From Candidatus Lambdaproteobacteria bacterium RIFOXYD2_FULL_50_16 (GTDB lineage: Bacteria; SAR324; XYD2-FULL-50-16), in assembly GCA_001783695.1 (NCBI GenBank), contig MFNE01000026.1:190192-228317 (forward strand): DNA of 38,126 nt, read 5' to 3'. Each line of letters starts with the position of its first letter. The first letter of the stretch is position 1. The notes below the pieces were generated by a model. That model saw only the letters and a list, made by a program, of their open reading frames with translations. It did no database searches and was not told the DNA's origin. The position numbers and the translations under genes are program-made. Below, one piece after another: positions 16,394 through 24,666 of the stretch.

Positions 16394-17269
16394 ATCCTGA
16401 TAATAGGAGGCATATTCCTCGGCCACCTCTGGATAGCCTTTATAAAGCCAAAGGAAAAATTTAAAACTCGCCATTTTAACCAGGGAATAGACTGGCGTCG
16501 CTGAAACCCCGGCGATTAAGAGCCGCAACCAAAACGGGTCGATAAAAAGAAGCGCTCCTGCCGGTACCAGCCCCACAAAAATTCCCTCCAAAAGGACTCG
16601 TAAAGAAAAAAAGACCCAGGCCCGCCAAAACAGAGACCAATGGGTAAAGAGGTGGAAATAGAGGGTTAATTTTCGGGTGAAGCTGCCTTGATGTAATACG
16701 GCCAGCTTAGAGGAAAAACTGAGGCCCCCTAGGATAACGGGGCTGACCCCGCCTAAGAGAAAACCAAATAAAAGCAGCCCCCAGGCCCCCCCTAAAGCAT
16801 GCCAAAAAAAGCTAGCCAGCGTAAAACTGATACCAGCCCAAAACAGGCCGATTAAAACTAAGGACCCCACCGCGACCGCGTCCCAAAGGATTTGTGGGCC
16901 TTTTAACGCCAAGAGACTAGCCCAGATCCCCGAGTCTTCGCGCTCGCCGCGGTGCATCCGTCTTAAATCACTAGAGGGCCAAATACTAATCACCTGTTTT
17001 GCAATAAACAGGGCCGCCAAGAGTCCCCAAACTTGGGGGGAAAGGGCCCAACTCCAAAGCTTGGCAGGGAACTCCTCAAAAAACCAGGGGGCGGTTTGGT
17101 CGCCCCAGGCTTTGAGTTGGTCCAAACCCAAGGAGCTTTTGTCCACTTGTACGTAAGATTTAAGGAGCCGGTCCGCGATAAACAGGAGAAAAATCAATAA
17201 AAAAAAGGATTTATAACGGACCAACTCGCGCACTGAATGGACCCCTATAAGGGTAAAAAGGGTTTTCAT
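16382..17269 (-). CDS. Polytopic membrane protein, unknown function
   Basis: Not recognised. The 295-residue product has about six or seven hydrophobic helices, starting with YKSFFLLIFLLFIADRLL (about residues 19-36), and an Arg-rich cytoplasmic-type loop DLRRMHRGERED near residue 105. The N-terminus has no cleavable signal. It begins one base after the PAP2 stop, so it is probably the third gene of a minus-strand operon with the 54-residue membrane protein and PAP2. That setting hints at envelope lipid metabolism, without further evidence. Confidence 0.7.
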   Translation of the reverse strand: MKTLFTLIGVHSVRELVRYKSFFLLIFLLFIADRLLKSYVQVDKSSLGLDQLKAWGDQTAPWFFEEFPAKLWSWALSPQVWGLLAALFIAKQVISIWPSSDLRRMHRGEREDSGIWASLLALKGPQILWDAVAVGSLVLIGLFWAGISFTLASFFWHALGGAWGLLLFGFLLGGVSPVILGGLSFSSKLAVLHQGSFTRKLTLYFHLFTHWSLFWRAWVFFSLRVLLEGIFVGLVPAGALLFIDPFWLRLLIAGVSATPVYSLVKMASFKFFLWLYKGYPEVAEEYASYYQDLGL

Positions 17270-17270
17270 T

Positions 17271-18377
17271 TCAGTTAAAGGGCGGAGTGATCTGTTCTTT
17301 AGGGGTCACCTGGAGGTCGTTTTGACGATTTTTAGGCAAATGAAGTGTGACCCGGTGTTCGATCTCGGAGTAATAACCAATCGGATCAAAACGGGCTTTG
17401 ACCAAAAGACCCCCTAGATCGTCCGTATCTGCCCAATACCGAATCCGGTGCGTATTCGATGGCCAACCGAATCCCTGGATTTCAACCTCAATTACCCCGC
17501 CAGTTTCTTGGTCCCAAAGCACCTTAAAAGATTGGGGTTTTTCGCTCATTTGCAACTCAATGCTTTTGATTCGGTCGTCAAAATAGGGTAGATCGGTCCG
17601 ATCATTTTTGAAATAGGGGCGCCTCGTCATAAAGGCCATGGTGGCCAGCACTATAAACAGCACCATCCCCCCAAGCATCATCGCTCTTTTTTTGGGGTCC
17701 TTTAAGGGATCCCCGCCTTTTTCTTGGGGGCGGACCAGTAGTAAATGGAAAAAAAAGCTCGAGGCCAGCACCAACCCTAAAGACCAGAAGGCATCTGTGG
17801 GAAAATGACCACCTTGGACCATCCGGGCCTTGCTAATAAAGACGCCATATACTAGCCCCCCAATGACCGCCCCACCAGCTGCGAGGGGTTGGGTTCGGTA
17901 AAAAGTGGCTAGCGAGATAAAAATAAAACCAGAGGTGCAGTGCCCACAAGGAAAAGACTCTCCTCGTCCTGGTGTTCCAGGCTGGTAAAAAGGTAGATAT
18001 TCCCAAGCTCCGCCAAACTCGACCACCTGTCTGGGTCTGGGGCGACCCCAATAGTCTTTTAAAATGGCGTTGATTAAAATCGTACCCCCAATCAATGCGG
18101 TTAAAAGCACCACCAGCCAAGACCGGCGATAAGGGGCCAATCGTTTTATCAGATAACTACCTGCCACTCCTAACCCAGCAATTAGGGTTAGAATTAAACT
18201 AGGTATCGTACCTTCCTCGTAAAGCCATTTGTAAGGTTGTTCTTCGGCCAGGAAAAAGCCACTTTCGTAATATTGGGAGACCCAGCGCCGATCAAGGTCG
18301 AAATATTCAGCGACCAATGATAGCAGCGTCCAGATAACTAGGAGCCCTAGGGGCCGCAAAAGACGTTTACCACTCAA
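17271..18377 (-). CDS. PAP2-family membrane phosphatase
   Basis: A 368-residue integral membrane acid phosphatase of the PAP2 type, which removes phosphate from lipid phosphates or undecaprenyl pyrophosphate on the outer face of the inner membrane. The three motifs are KDYWGRPRP, FPCGHCTSG and SKARMVQGGHFPTDAFWS, carrying the catalytic residues including the His of GGHF. In the second motif the usual PSGH reads PCGH. After six helices there is one more helix and a C-terminal domain of about 120 residues with Trp-rich strands, unlike plain PAP2 proteins. The start is TTG, three bases after the small membrane gene. Lipid A or undecaprenyl substrates are both possible. Confidence 0.85.
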   Translation of the reverse strand: MSGKRLLRPLGLLVIWTLLSLVAEYFDLDRRWVSQYYESGFFLAEEQPYKWLYEEGTIPSLILTLIAGLGVAGSYLIKRLAPYRRSWLVVLLTALIGGTILINAILKDYWGRPRPRQVVEFGGAWEYLPFYQPGTPGRGESFPCGHCTSGFIFISLATFYRTQPLAAGGAVIGGLVYGVFISKARMVQGGHFPTDAFWSLGLVLASSFFFHLLLVRPQEKGGDPLKDPKKRAMMLGGMVLFIVLATMAFMTRRPYFKNDRTDLPYFDDRIKSIELQMSEKPQSFKVLWDQETGGVIEVEIQGFGWPSNTHRIRYWADTDDLGGLLVKARFDPIGYYSEIEHRVTLHLPKNRQNDLQVTPKEQITPPFN

Positions 18378-18380
18378 AAC

Positions 18381-18545
18381 TTATTCCCGGTCACGGGTAT
18401 TTTTTTTGGGACTGATCCATCCTTTTTCCATCAGCCAGTAGTCAAAGCCCTTAGGAAACATCTTGGCCCAGGTTTTAATGATCTTGTACCCGACCATCAA
18501 TAAAGCGATCAGGAACATCAGGTCCACAATCATCAGTTGGTTCAT
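18381..18545 (-). CDS. Small membrane protein, 54 residues
   Basis: A short open frame with ATG at 18545, TAA at 18383-18381 and GGAGG (18554-18550) four bases upstream, so translation is well supported. The product begins MNQLMIVDLMFLIALLMVGY, a single hydrophobic helix of about 20 residues, followed by a basic/aromatic tail (KIIKTWAKMFPKGFDYWLMEKGW). It lies three bases before the PAP2 start and shares its promoter. It may be a small subunit or modulator of the membrane enzymes downstream. No family is recognised. Confidence 0.6.
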   Translation of the reverse strand: MNQLMIVDLMFLIALLMVGYKIIKTWAKMFPKGFDYWLMEKGWISPKKNTRDRE

Positions 18546-18565
18546 CGTTCCTCCGGGTTTTGTTA

Positions 18566-18594
18566 TCTGTAAGGACTTAGGCGTGGTTTGTCAA
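18566..18594 (-). promoter_or_regulatory. Promoter of the small-membrane-protein/PAP2 operon
   Basis: A perfect TTGACA -35 box (minus strand, 18594-18589) is followed after 17 bases by TACAGA (18571-18566), a weaker -10. The start would be near 18559, giving a very short leader that holds GGAGG. Confidence 0.4.
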
Positions 18595-18658
18595 AGCCTC
18601 GCCCTTGCCAAGACCATCTCGAATAAGGAATATTAGAAGGTCCCAGCTACGGAGCAAA

Positions 18659-19423
18659 ATGACGTCCTTGATCCTTGCCATTAGAACCCTGACCCGGTTA
18701 CCCATCCCTGGGGAACATAAAGGCGCTTTAGCCCAATCCTTGCCCTATTTCCCATTTGTCGGTGCGATTTTGGCCGCCCTATTGTTGGGGACTGGGTATG
18801 TGTGGAGTCTCACCCCCTTTTTTGACTGGTACCGCGGACAGGCCTTAGTTTATGTTGTTTTGTTAGCCCTTTTAACCGGCGGGCTTCACCTAGACGGGCT
18901 GGCTGATTGGGCCGATAGTTTTGGTGCAGATGGGGATAAAGAGAGGGCCCTTCAAATCATGAAAGACCCTGGCCTTGGGGCCTTTGGGGCGGTGGCATTG
19001 GTATTATACCTACTTTTGCAGTTGGAGCTTATTACCAAGCTGCTAGAGATGGGCTTGGGGCTTTGGCTGTGGGTTTTATTGGTGTTGAGCCGCGGAATGA
19101 TGGTGGAGCTGATGTGTTTTTATCCAAACGCCAGGGGCTCTGGGCTCGGCCAAGCCTATATGGAAAGTGCTAACAAAACCCACCGACTCCTAGCGCAATT
19201 GTTTGCCCTGGTTTTGGTGTACCCATTTTTTGGGGCACCCGCCCTGTCGGCTTGGGGGGTGGCTTTTTTATGGACCCATTTTTTCGGCGTACTTTCAACC
19301 AAACGTCTTGGCGGGATTACGGGCGATCTAATTGGTGCTAATGGACTTTTGATTGAACTTATTCTGTTAATATTAGCCCTGATGCAACGGCCTGTTTGGG
19401 CTCCAATCTGGGGGGGCTGGTGA
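18659..19423 (+). CDS. cobS: Adenosylcobinamide-GDP ribazoletransferase
   Basis: Membrane enzyme that joins adenosylcobinamide-GDP with alpha-ribazole (phosphate) to complete cobalamin. The family core is TGGLHLDGLADWADSFG followed by ALQIMKDPGLGAFGA, and about six hydrophobic helices are visible. I chose ATG 18659 because GGAG (18651-18654) lies four bases upstream and the product then begins MTSLILAIRTLTRLPIP, as in other CobS proteins (254 residues). An upstream ATG at 18605 would add 18 basic residues not seen in the family. It opens the cobalamin cluster and overlaps cobQ by one base (TGATG). Confidence 0.95.
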   Translation: MTSLILAIRTLTRLPIPGEHKGALAQSLPYFPFVGAILAALLLGTGYVWSLTPFFDWYRGQALVYVVLLALLTGGLHLDGLADWADSFGADGDKERALQIMKDPGLGAFGAVALVLYLLLQLELITKLLEMGLGLWLWVLLVLSRGMMVELMCFYPNARGSGLGQAYMESANKTHRLLAQLFALVLVYPFFGAPALSAWGVAFLWTHFFGVLSTKRLGGITGDLIGANGLLIELILLILALMQRPVWAPIWGGW

Positions 19424-20820
19424 TGACGAGCCTAGCGATTTTGGGAACCGGTTCGGACGTGGGGAAGTCCTTGGTGACCGCTTTGATTTTGCGCCTCTTA
19501 AAAGACCGAGGTATTCAAGCGGCTCCCTTTAAGGCCCAAAACATGTCCAACAATAGTGCAGTTACCTCTGAGGGCCTAGAAATAGGCCGCGCTCAATGGA
19601 TGCAGGCAACGGCAGCGGGCCTGCTTCCAGAGGTGCTGATGAACCCGGTTTTAGTAAAACCGCAAGCTGATCATTCCAGTCAATTGGTGGTGATGGGCCG
19701 TCCCGTGGGGCAATTGGTTCGAGAACGCTATTTTGAAAGGGCTGAAGAATTAAAGGCTCAAGCTTATTCGGCATTCAGGACCCTTCGAGAAAAATACCCC
19801 AATATTGTGGTGGAGGGCGCTGGTAGTCTGGCGGAGGTAAATTTGCGGCACCGGGACTACATTAACCTGGGACTGGCCAGGGAATTTAATATCCCGGTGA
19901 TCCTAGTGGCCGATATCGATCGAGGTGGGGTGTTTGCCCAAATCGTGGGAAGTTTAGAGATTATCTCTCCAGAGGACCGAGCCCTTATAAAGGGAATCTT
20001 GATCAACCGCTTTCGGGGCAGCGCCTTATTGTTTCAAGACGGAATCGACTGGATCGAAAAACGTACAGGCTTGCCGGTTTTGGGGCTTTTGCCTTACCGC
20101 AAAGACCTAAAGTTACCGGCTGAAGACGCGGTGGTGCTTGATCAATTGGTCGAGCCGCACAGGCCCACAGGCCCGGCGATAGCGGTGATCGCCTACCCTC
20201 GTATCTCCAATTTTACTGACTTTGACCCTTTGCAAAATATCCCTGGTATTGAACTGCATTACCTTAGAAAACCCAGGAACCTAAGCGATTATAGCCTTGT
20301 TGTCCTGCCCGGAAGCAAAGCGGTTGTTGCCGATCTGGATTGGTTAAGGGGGGAGGGATGGCTTGAAGAAATCGAAAGTTACCGAAGGGATGGGGGTAAA
20401 ATTTTGGGGGTGTGTGGTGGGTTTCAGATGATGGGCCAACGTATCGAAGACCCGTTAGGGGTCGAGTCTGACCAACCCTTTGCCCAAGGCCTTGGCTTGA
20501 TCCCGATGGTCACGGTTTTTTCAGCGCATAAGGTGCTTAAACAAAAAGGTCCAGCTTACGAGATACACCAAGGACAAAGTCATTTTTTAAGCGACCATCA
20601 ACCCTGGCTGGGTGACGGTTGGCGAGGGGATGAAGGATGGGGAAGTTACCAACACGGGCTTTTTGAAGACCAGATTTTTTTAGCCCAATTTTTAAAACAA
20701 GCATTAGGACTAGACCTAGAACTACCAGCGCAATCTGATCCTTATCAAAACTTGGCTGAAGCCTTGGGACCCCACTTAGACCTGGACCGATTGATACAGA
20801 TTATGGAGGCCGGGGCGTGA
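19423..20820 (+). CDS. cobQ: Cobyric acid synthase
   Basis: Glutamine- and ATP-dependent enzyme that amidates four carboxyl groups of adenosylcobyrinic acid diamide. The N-terminal dethiobiotin-synthetase-like half has GTGSDVGKS, GAGSLAEVNL and DIDRGGVFAQ. The C-terminal class I-like amidotransferase half has the nucleophile C331 (GVCGGFQMMG) and H411 (GSYQHGLF). Length 465 residues is slightly short of the usual 480-500 but complete. I start at ATG 19423, overlapping the cobS TGA; a start at 19396 would lie inside cobS. It overlaps cobD by four bases (GTGA), so the genes form one operon. Confidence 0.96.
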   Translation: MTSLAILGTGSDVGKSLVTALILRLLKDRGIQAAPFKAQNMSNNSAVTSEGLEIGRAQWMQATAAGLLPEVLMNPVLVKPQADHSSQLVVMGRPVGQLVRERYFERAEELKAQAYSAFRTLREKYPNIVVEGAGSLAEVNLRHRDYINLGLAREFNIPVILVADIDRGGVFAQIVGSLEIISPEDRALIKGILINRFRGSALLFQDGIDWIEKRTGLPVLGLLPYRKDLKLPAEDAVVLDQLVEPHRPTGPAIAVIAYPRISNFTDFDPLQNIPGIELHYLRKPRNLSDYSLVVLPGSKAVVADLDWLRGEGWLEEIESYRRDGGKILGVCGGFQMMGQRIEDPLGVESDQPFAQGLGLIPMVTVFSAHKVLKQKGPAYEIHQGQSHFLSDHQPWLGDGWRGDEGWGSYQHGLFEDQIFLAQFLKQALGLDLELPAQSDPYQNLAEALGPHLDLDRLIQIMEAGA

Positions 20821-21872
20821 CCCATTATCAGCATGGCGGGGAGGCCTATAAAGCCTTTGCCCGTTATGGCCTGCCCCCTAAACAGGTGATTGATTTTAGC
20901 GTCAATCTCTCCCCTTTGGGCTTGCCTTTAGGGCTTAAGACGGCTTGGGCTAAATTAATAAACAGCCTAGCCCAATATCCAGACCCGGAAGGGGCCGGTC
21001 TTTTTGAGTATTATAACACGCTGTATCGATTAAGCGAAACCAACCTACTACCCCTAAACGGGAGCATCGAGGGGATTTATCTGCTTCCAGTCCATTTAGG
21101 ACTGAAACGGGTGCTAATCGCGCAGCCTGGCTTTTACGATTATGAAGCCGCTTGCAAGTTGGCCGGTGCAGAGATAAAACCTTGGCGACTCGACCTTGCT
21201 AACCAGTTTAGTTTTGCTGGTTTAGAAAAAGAGCTTGAGGGCGTGGACGCGGTGATTTTGGGTAGCCCTCACAATCCGACGGGACAGAGCCTAAAGCCTA
21301 CACAAATTCTGAAACTTTGCTCGACCTATCCACATATAAACTTTATTATAGATCAAGCCTTTATAAATCTTAGTTGTGACCCAAAAAGCTTGAGTTTACT
21401 GGGGCCCGAGTGCCTAAGGCCCAATCTCTGGGTTTTACATTCGTTAACCAAGGAATGGGCTTTGCCTGGTTTGCGTTTAGGGGCGCTGGTGGGGCCTGAT
21501 TCGGAAATTAGGGCCTTAAAAGCTAAATTGCCCCCTTGGCGGCTGTCGGGGCCTGCTTTGGCGGCTATCCCTTATTTATTAGGGGACACAGATTATTTAA
21601 AACAGGTTTACTCAACCCTCAAGCAGGAACGATCGCGCCTATTTTCTGAGTTAGCTTCTAACCCAAAACTTACCTTGATCCCCACTGACGCCAACTTCTT
21701 TTTGGCTCGTTATAACCCCCAAGAGGGCTTAGACCCCCTACTAAAGAGTGCCCTAGAAGCAGGGCTGATGCTTCGGGATGGGCGCAATTTTAAGGGACTA
21801 GAAGGCGCCTGGTTCCGCTTCGCTATTTTGGCACCTGCCCAAAACGACCGTTTATTAGAGTTTTTAAAATGA
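20817..21872 (+). CDS. cobD: CobD/CobC-type threonine-phosphate decarboxylase
   Basis: PLP enzyme of the aminotransferase fold that makes (R)-1-amino-2-propanol phosphate for the nucleotide loop of cobalamin. The PLP lysine is K212 in HSLTKEWALPGLRLG, nearly the signature of Salmonella CobD. The N-terminal HGGEAYKAF...IDFSVNLSPLG is also typical, and GSPHNPTGQ binds the cofactor. It has 351 residues. The start is GTG with GGAGG seven bases upstream, overlapping cobQ; its end overlaps cobU by four bases (ATGA). The exact substrate (L-Thr-P or L-Thr) is inferred from the family. Confidence 0.92.
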   Translation: MTHYQHGGEAYKAFARYGLPPKQVIDFSVNLSPLGLPLGLKTAWAKLINSLAQYPDPEGAGLFEYYNTLYRLSETNLLPLNGSIEGIYLLPVHLGLKRVLIAQPGFYDYEAACKLAGAEIKPWRLDLANQFSFAGLEKELEGVDAVILGSPHNPTGQSLKPTQILKLCSTYPHINFIIDQAFINLSCDPKSLSLLGPECLRPNLWVLHSLTKEWALPGLRLGALVGPDSEIRALKAKLPPWRLSGPALAAIPYLLGDTDYLKQVYSTLKQERSRLFSELASNPKLTLIPTDANFFLARYNPQEGLDPLLKSALEAGLMLRDGRNFKGLEGAWFRFAILAPAQNDRLLEFLK

Positions 21873-22393
21873 AACCACTGGTTACCCTTTTGACGGGCGG
21901 TGCCCGTAGTGGCAAAAGCCAAAAAGCCTTAGAACTGGCCCAAAAAGCCAAACACCCCTTGTTTGTGGCCACAGGCCAAGCGTTCGATGCTGAGATGAAG
22001 GACCGAATCGCACGACACCAAAGAGAAAGAGGCCCCCAGTTTGGCTTGGTAGAGGAGCCCACCGAATTAGCCCAGGTTTTACAAAGGCTTCCTCAAAATA
22101 CGGATTTGGTTTTGATTGATTGCCTGACCCTATGGCTTAACAACCTTATCTATCAAGAGGGGGAGCAGGAGCGATATCCCCAAGTTGAGGCCTTGTTACT
22201 TATCCTGAAAAAACCACCTTGCCCAGTCATTCTGGTGACCAATGAATTAGGTTTAGGGATGGTGCCCGAAAACCCGTTGGCTCGGCGGTTTCGCGACCTG
22301 CAAGGTCGGCTCAACCAAGAGGTAGCGGCCCTGGCCGATCAAGTATTGATGATGGTTAGTGGTCTGCCCATTTTTTTAAAATCAGTTGATTGA
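21869..22393 (+). CDS. cobU: Adenosylcobinamide kinase/guanylyltransferase
   Basis: Bifunctional enzyme that phosphorylates adenosylcobinamide and attaches GMP to give adenosylcobinamide-GDP. The P-loop is GGARSGKS (residues 10-17). DRIARHQRERG contains H50, a good candidate for the GMP-accepting His. DCLTLWLNNL and VTNELGLGMVPENPLARRFRD are further signatures. At 174 residues it is full length. It overlaps cobD by four bases. The cobalamin riboswitch follows about ten bases after its stop, so cobU and the genes before it are not under that element. Confidence 0.95.
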   Translation: MKPLVTLLTGGARSGKSQKALELAQKAKHPLFVATGQAFDAEMKDRIARHQRERGPQFGLVEEPTELAQVLQRLPQNTDLVLIDCLTLWLNNLIYQEGEQERYPQVEALLLILKKPPCPVILVTNELGLGMVPENPLARRFRDLQGRLNQEVAALADQVLMMVSGLPIFLKSVD

Positions 22394-22403
22394 CAATCTA
22401 GTT

Positions 22404-22530
22404 TCGAGTGCTCAAGTTACTAGTTCCAGGAGGAAGTAGGGTGCGAATCCCTCACTGGCGCGCAACGGTGATGCAGCTTGCTGACAAGTCCGATCTTCCC
22501 TCATCCTCGCGTACAGGAGACTTGCCAGGG
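22404..22530 (+). ncRNA. Cobalamin riboswitch aptamer
   Basis: The stretch between cobU and cobT shows the conserved order of a B12 aptamer: GAGGAAGTAGGGTGCGAATCC (22429-22450 region), then GCGCGCAACGGTGATG (B12-box-like core, about 22458-22473), GACAAGTCCGA (22483-22493), and CAGGAGACTTGCC (22514-22526). Cobalamin binding should reduce expression of cobT and cbiB. It is placed inside the cluster rather than at its head. The fold was judged by eye. Confidence 0.85.
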
Positions 22531-22535
22531 CTTGC

Positions 22536-22578
22536 CCGGGAATCTCCCGGAGATCAAAAACGGCGGACCCAATCCGCC
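22536..22578 (+). promoter_or_regulatory. Riboswitch expression platform with two hairpins
   Basis: CCGGGA (22536-22541) pairs with TCCCGG (22545-22550) around ATC, and GGCGGA (22562-22567) pairs with TCCGCC (22573-22578) around CCCAA. No T-run follows the second stem, and the cobT start lies 17 bases on. This favours control of translation initiation over termination. Confidence 0.5.
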
Positions 22579-22595
22579 CAAAAGTGAGCCCAAAA

Positions 22596-23657
22596 ATGGA
22601 ACTTAAAAATCTTCTTCAACAGATTAAGCCCGTCGATCAAAGCCTTAAACCCGCTCTTTTAGCCCATCAAGCGGACCTGACCAAACCTGCCGGCGCCCTA
22701 GGGCGTTTGGAAGAAATTGCGGTCCAATTGGGATTGATCCAAGGAAAGATTGAACTCAATCTAGGCAAAAAACGAATCTATTGTTTCGCGGGAGACCATG
22801 GGATCGCGGACGCTGGAGTTTCGGCTTTTCCACAAGCGGTGACCCCACAGATGGTTTTGAATATGCTTAGCGGCGGAGCGGCGATTAATCAGCTAACAGA
22901 GCAAGCCGGGGCTGAATTATTGGTGGTGGATATGGGGGTCAAAGCTGAATTTGAGGACCATCCCCGTCTGATCAAGGCCAAGGTGGCTTTGGGAACGGCC
23001 AACTTTTTAGAACAACCAGCCATGACCTTGGCTCAAACGCTCCAAGCGGTAACCACCGGGTTTGAACTAGCTACGCAAGCCCAGGCAGATGGGGTTAGAC
23101 TCTTGGGAACCGGGGAAATGGGGATCGCGAACACCACCTCCGCCGCAGCCCTAATGTCGGCTCTACTGCCGATCCCTCCTGCGCAAATTGTGGGTCGAGG
23201 TACCGGGATTGATGACCCAACCCTGGCTCATAAAATAAAGGTTATCGAAACCGCGCTCATCAAACACCAAAGAGCCTTGGCAACCCCGCTTGATATCCTT
23301 GCTGCCCTGGGTGGGTTAGAGATTGCGGGGATTGTGGGGTTAATCTTGGGTGCGGCGGCGAATCAGGTAGCGATTTTGGTAGATGGGTTTATTAGCTCGG
23401 CGGCGGCCTTAGTGGCGCTTAGGCTCAAGCCGGAAGTGGCGGGCTACCTCTTTTTTAGTCACCTTTCTGCCGAACAGGGGCATAAATTATTTATCCAAAA
23501 AATGGGGATTACTCCTTTGATTGACCTGGACTTACGTCTTGGGGAAGGCACTGGCGCGGCTATCGCGATGAATTTATTAGAGGCGGCGGTTTTTTGCCAT
23601 AACCGGATGGCCACCTTCTCGGGGGCTAAGGTTTCGACCAAGTCTTTAAATATTTAG
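22596..23657 (+). CDS. cobT: Nicotinate-nucleotide:DMB phosphoribosyltransferase
   Basis: Activates 5,6-dimethylbenzimidazole to alpha-ribazole phosphate for the lower ligand of cobalamin. Signatures are KPAGALGRLEE, GDHGIADAGVSAFPQAVTPQM, GTGEMGIANTTSAAAL and SHLSAEQGHK, where E293 corresponds to the catalytic Glu317 of the Salmonella enzyme. I favour ATG 22596 (353 residues), with GTGAG at 22584-22588 as a poor ribosome site; a GTG at 22584 in frame is possible. The gene follows the cobalamin riboswitch and precedes cbiB by 15 bases. Confidence 0.95.
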   Translation: MELKNLLQQIKPVDQSLKPALLAHQADLTKPAGALGRLEEIAVQLGLIQGKIELNLGKKRIYCFAGDHGIADAGVSAFPQAVTPQMVLNMLSGGAAINQLTEQAGAELLVVDMGVKAEFEDHPRLIKAKVALGTANFLEQPAMTLAQTLQAVTTGFELATQAQADGVRLLGTGEMGIANTTSAAALMSALLPIPPAQIVGRGTGIDDPTLAHKIKVIETALIKHQRALATPLDILAALGGLEIAGIVGLILGAAANQVAILVDGFISSAAALVALRLKPEVAGYLFFSHLSAEQGHKLFIQKMGITPLIDLDLRLGEGTGAAIAMNLLEAAVFCHNRMATFSGAKVSTKSLNI

Positions 23658-23672
23658 GGGCGCTAGCATAGA

Positions 23673-24638
23673 GTGGCTATAATCTTAGGGCTGATTTTAG
23701 ACCGTATTTTGGGTGACCCGGTTTACCGGTTTCACCCGGTACGGCTTTTGGGTTCTTGGGCGCTGTTTGTAGAATCCCGATTACGGGCGTATGAATACAC
23801 CGGGAGCCTCGCAGGCCTTGTTCAGCTTCTCTCGGTTCTTCCTTGGGTTCTAGGGCTGTTGTTGTTAGAAGCCTTCCTCAGGGGGCCTTACTACCTTGCC
23901 TTTGAGGTGTATCTGTTTTACAGCCTAATTGCTTGGGGAGATTTAAGGCGGCACGGAGTTCGTCTTTATCAAGCACTCCAAGCTGGTGACCTCTGTTTAG
24001 CGCAAAACCGGGCGCAAATGTTGGTCAGCCGAGACGTAAGTCAGATGGACTCGGGGGCCGCCGCAAGGGCCGGGATTGAATCCATTGCTGAAAACTGGGT
24101 CGATGGCTTTTTGGCTCCCCTGCTTTTTTTTCACTTATTTGGCCTACCAGGGCTTTTAATCTTTAAGTGGGTCAGCACCTTAGACAGTATGGTTGGTTAT
24201 AAAAACCCAAAATACTTGGCTTGGGGGGGTTGGGCGGCTAGATTGGACGATTTATTTGTTTTTATTCCGGCTCGTTTGTCCTGGTTACTACTTGGGTTCA
24301 CGGCCCTGCTGTTACCCAAATACCAGGGCTGGGCGGGCATACGTCTTGGTTTTTCGCAACACCACCTCCTGCCCTCTCCTAATTCAGGGTGGCCCGAAGC
24401 GACCGTAGCTGGCGCTTTGGGGGTTCGGCTTTTAGGCCCAGTTTACCGGGAAGGCCAGCCCCATGATTCACCTTGGATTGGGCTTCCCGAAGCCCCCGAA
24501 GCGGGCCAAGAACACCTAAAACAGACCCTTTGGCTTGCCGAAGGGGCTTGGGCTTTGGTGTTGATATTTGAGACTATATTAAATTGGCCGGGGTTAGTAA
24601 GGTGGTTTACCCTAGCCTTTGGGGCTGACCTAATATAA
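23673..24638 (+). CDS. cbiB: Adenosylcobinamide-phosphate synthase
   Basis: Membrane protein that joins adenosylcobyric acid with aminopropanol (phosphate) made by CobD. The N-terminal LDRILGDPVYRFHPVRLLG, central ESIAENWVDGFLAPLLF, and FKWVSTLDSMVGYKNPKY with WAARLDDLFVFIPARL are all characteristic. About five hydrophobic helices and 321 residues agree with the family. The start is GTG at 23673 with no close ribosome site; AGGGG lies 13 bases upstream. The gene ends the cobalamin cluster, and its stop overlaps a perfect TATAAT that may serve the ferredoxins. Confidence 0.93.
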   Translation: MAIILGLILDRILGDPVYRFHPVRLLGSWALFVESRLRAYEYTGSLAGLVQLLSVLPWVLGLLLLEAFLRGPYYLAFEVYLFYSLIAWGDLRRHGVRLYQALQAGDLCLAQNRAQMLVSRDVSQMDSGAAARAGIESIAENWVDGFLAPLLFFHLFGLPGLLIFKWVSTLDSMVGYKNPKYLAWGGWAARLDDLFVFIPARLSWLLLGFTALLLPKYQGWAGIRLGFSQHHLLPSPNSGWPEATVAGALGVRLLGPVYREGQPHDSPWIGLPEAPEAGQEHLKQTLWLAEGAWALVLIFETILNWPGLVRWFTLAFGADLI

Positions 24639-24639
24639 T
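24634..24639 (+). promoter_or_regulatory. Possible -10 box before the ferredoxin pair
   Basis: A perfect TATAAT hexamer spans the cbiB stop codon, 28 bases before the first ferredoxin ATG. No good -35 box is found 16-18 bases upstream, so it is only a candidate. Confidence 0.3.
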
Positions 24640-24666
24640 ATCAACCAACCTATTTTAAGGAGAATC

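Noticed and set aside
18581-18604. GGCGTGG/CCTCGCC stem upstream of cobS, considered as a second cobalamin riboswitch
   Set aside because: None of the conserved B12 aptamer segments is present; it is a short stem with one mismatch in the divergent promoter region.
18605-18658. 18-residue N-terminal extension of cobS from an earlier ATG
   Set aside because: It has no ribosome site, is Arg/Ser-rich and unlike CobS, whereas ATG 18659 has GGAG four bases upstream.
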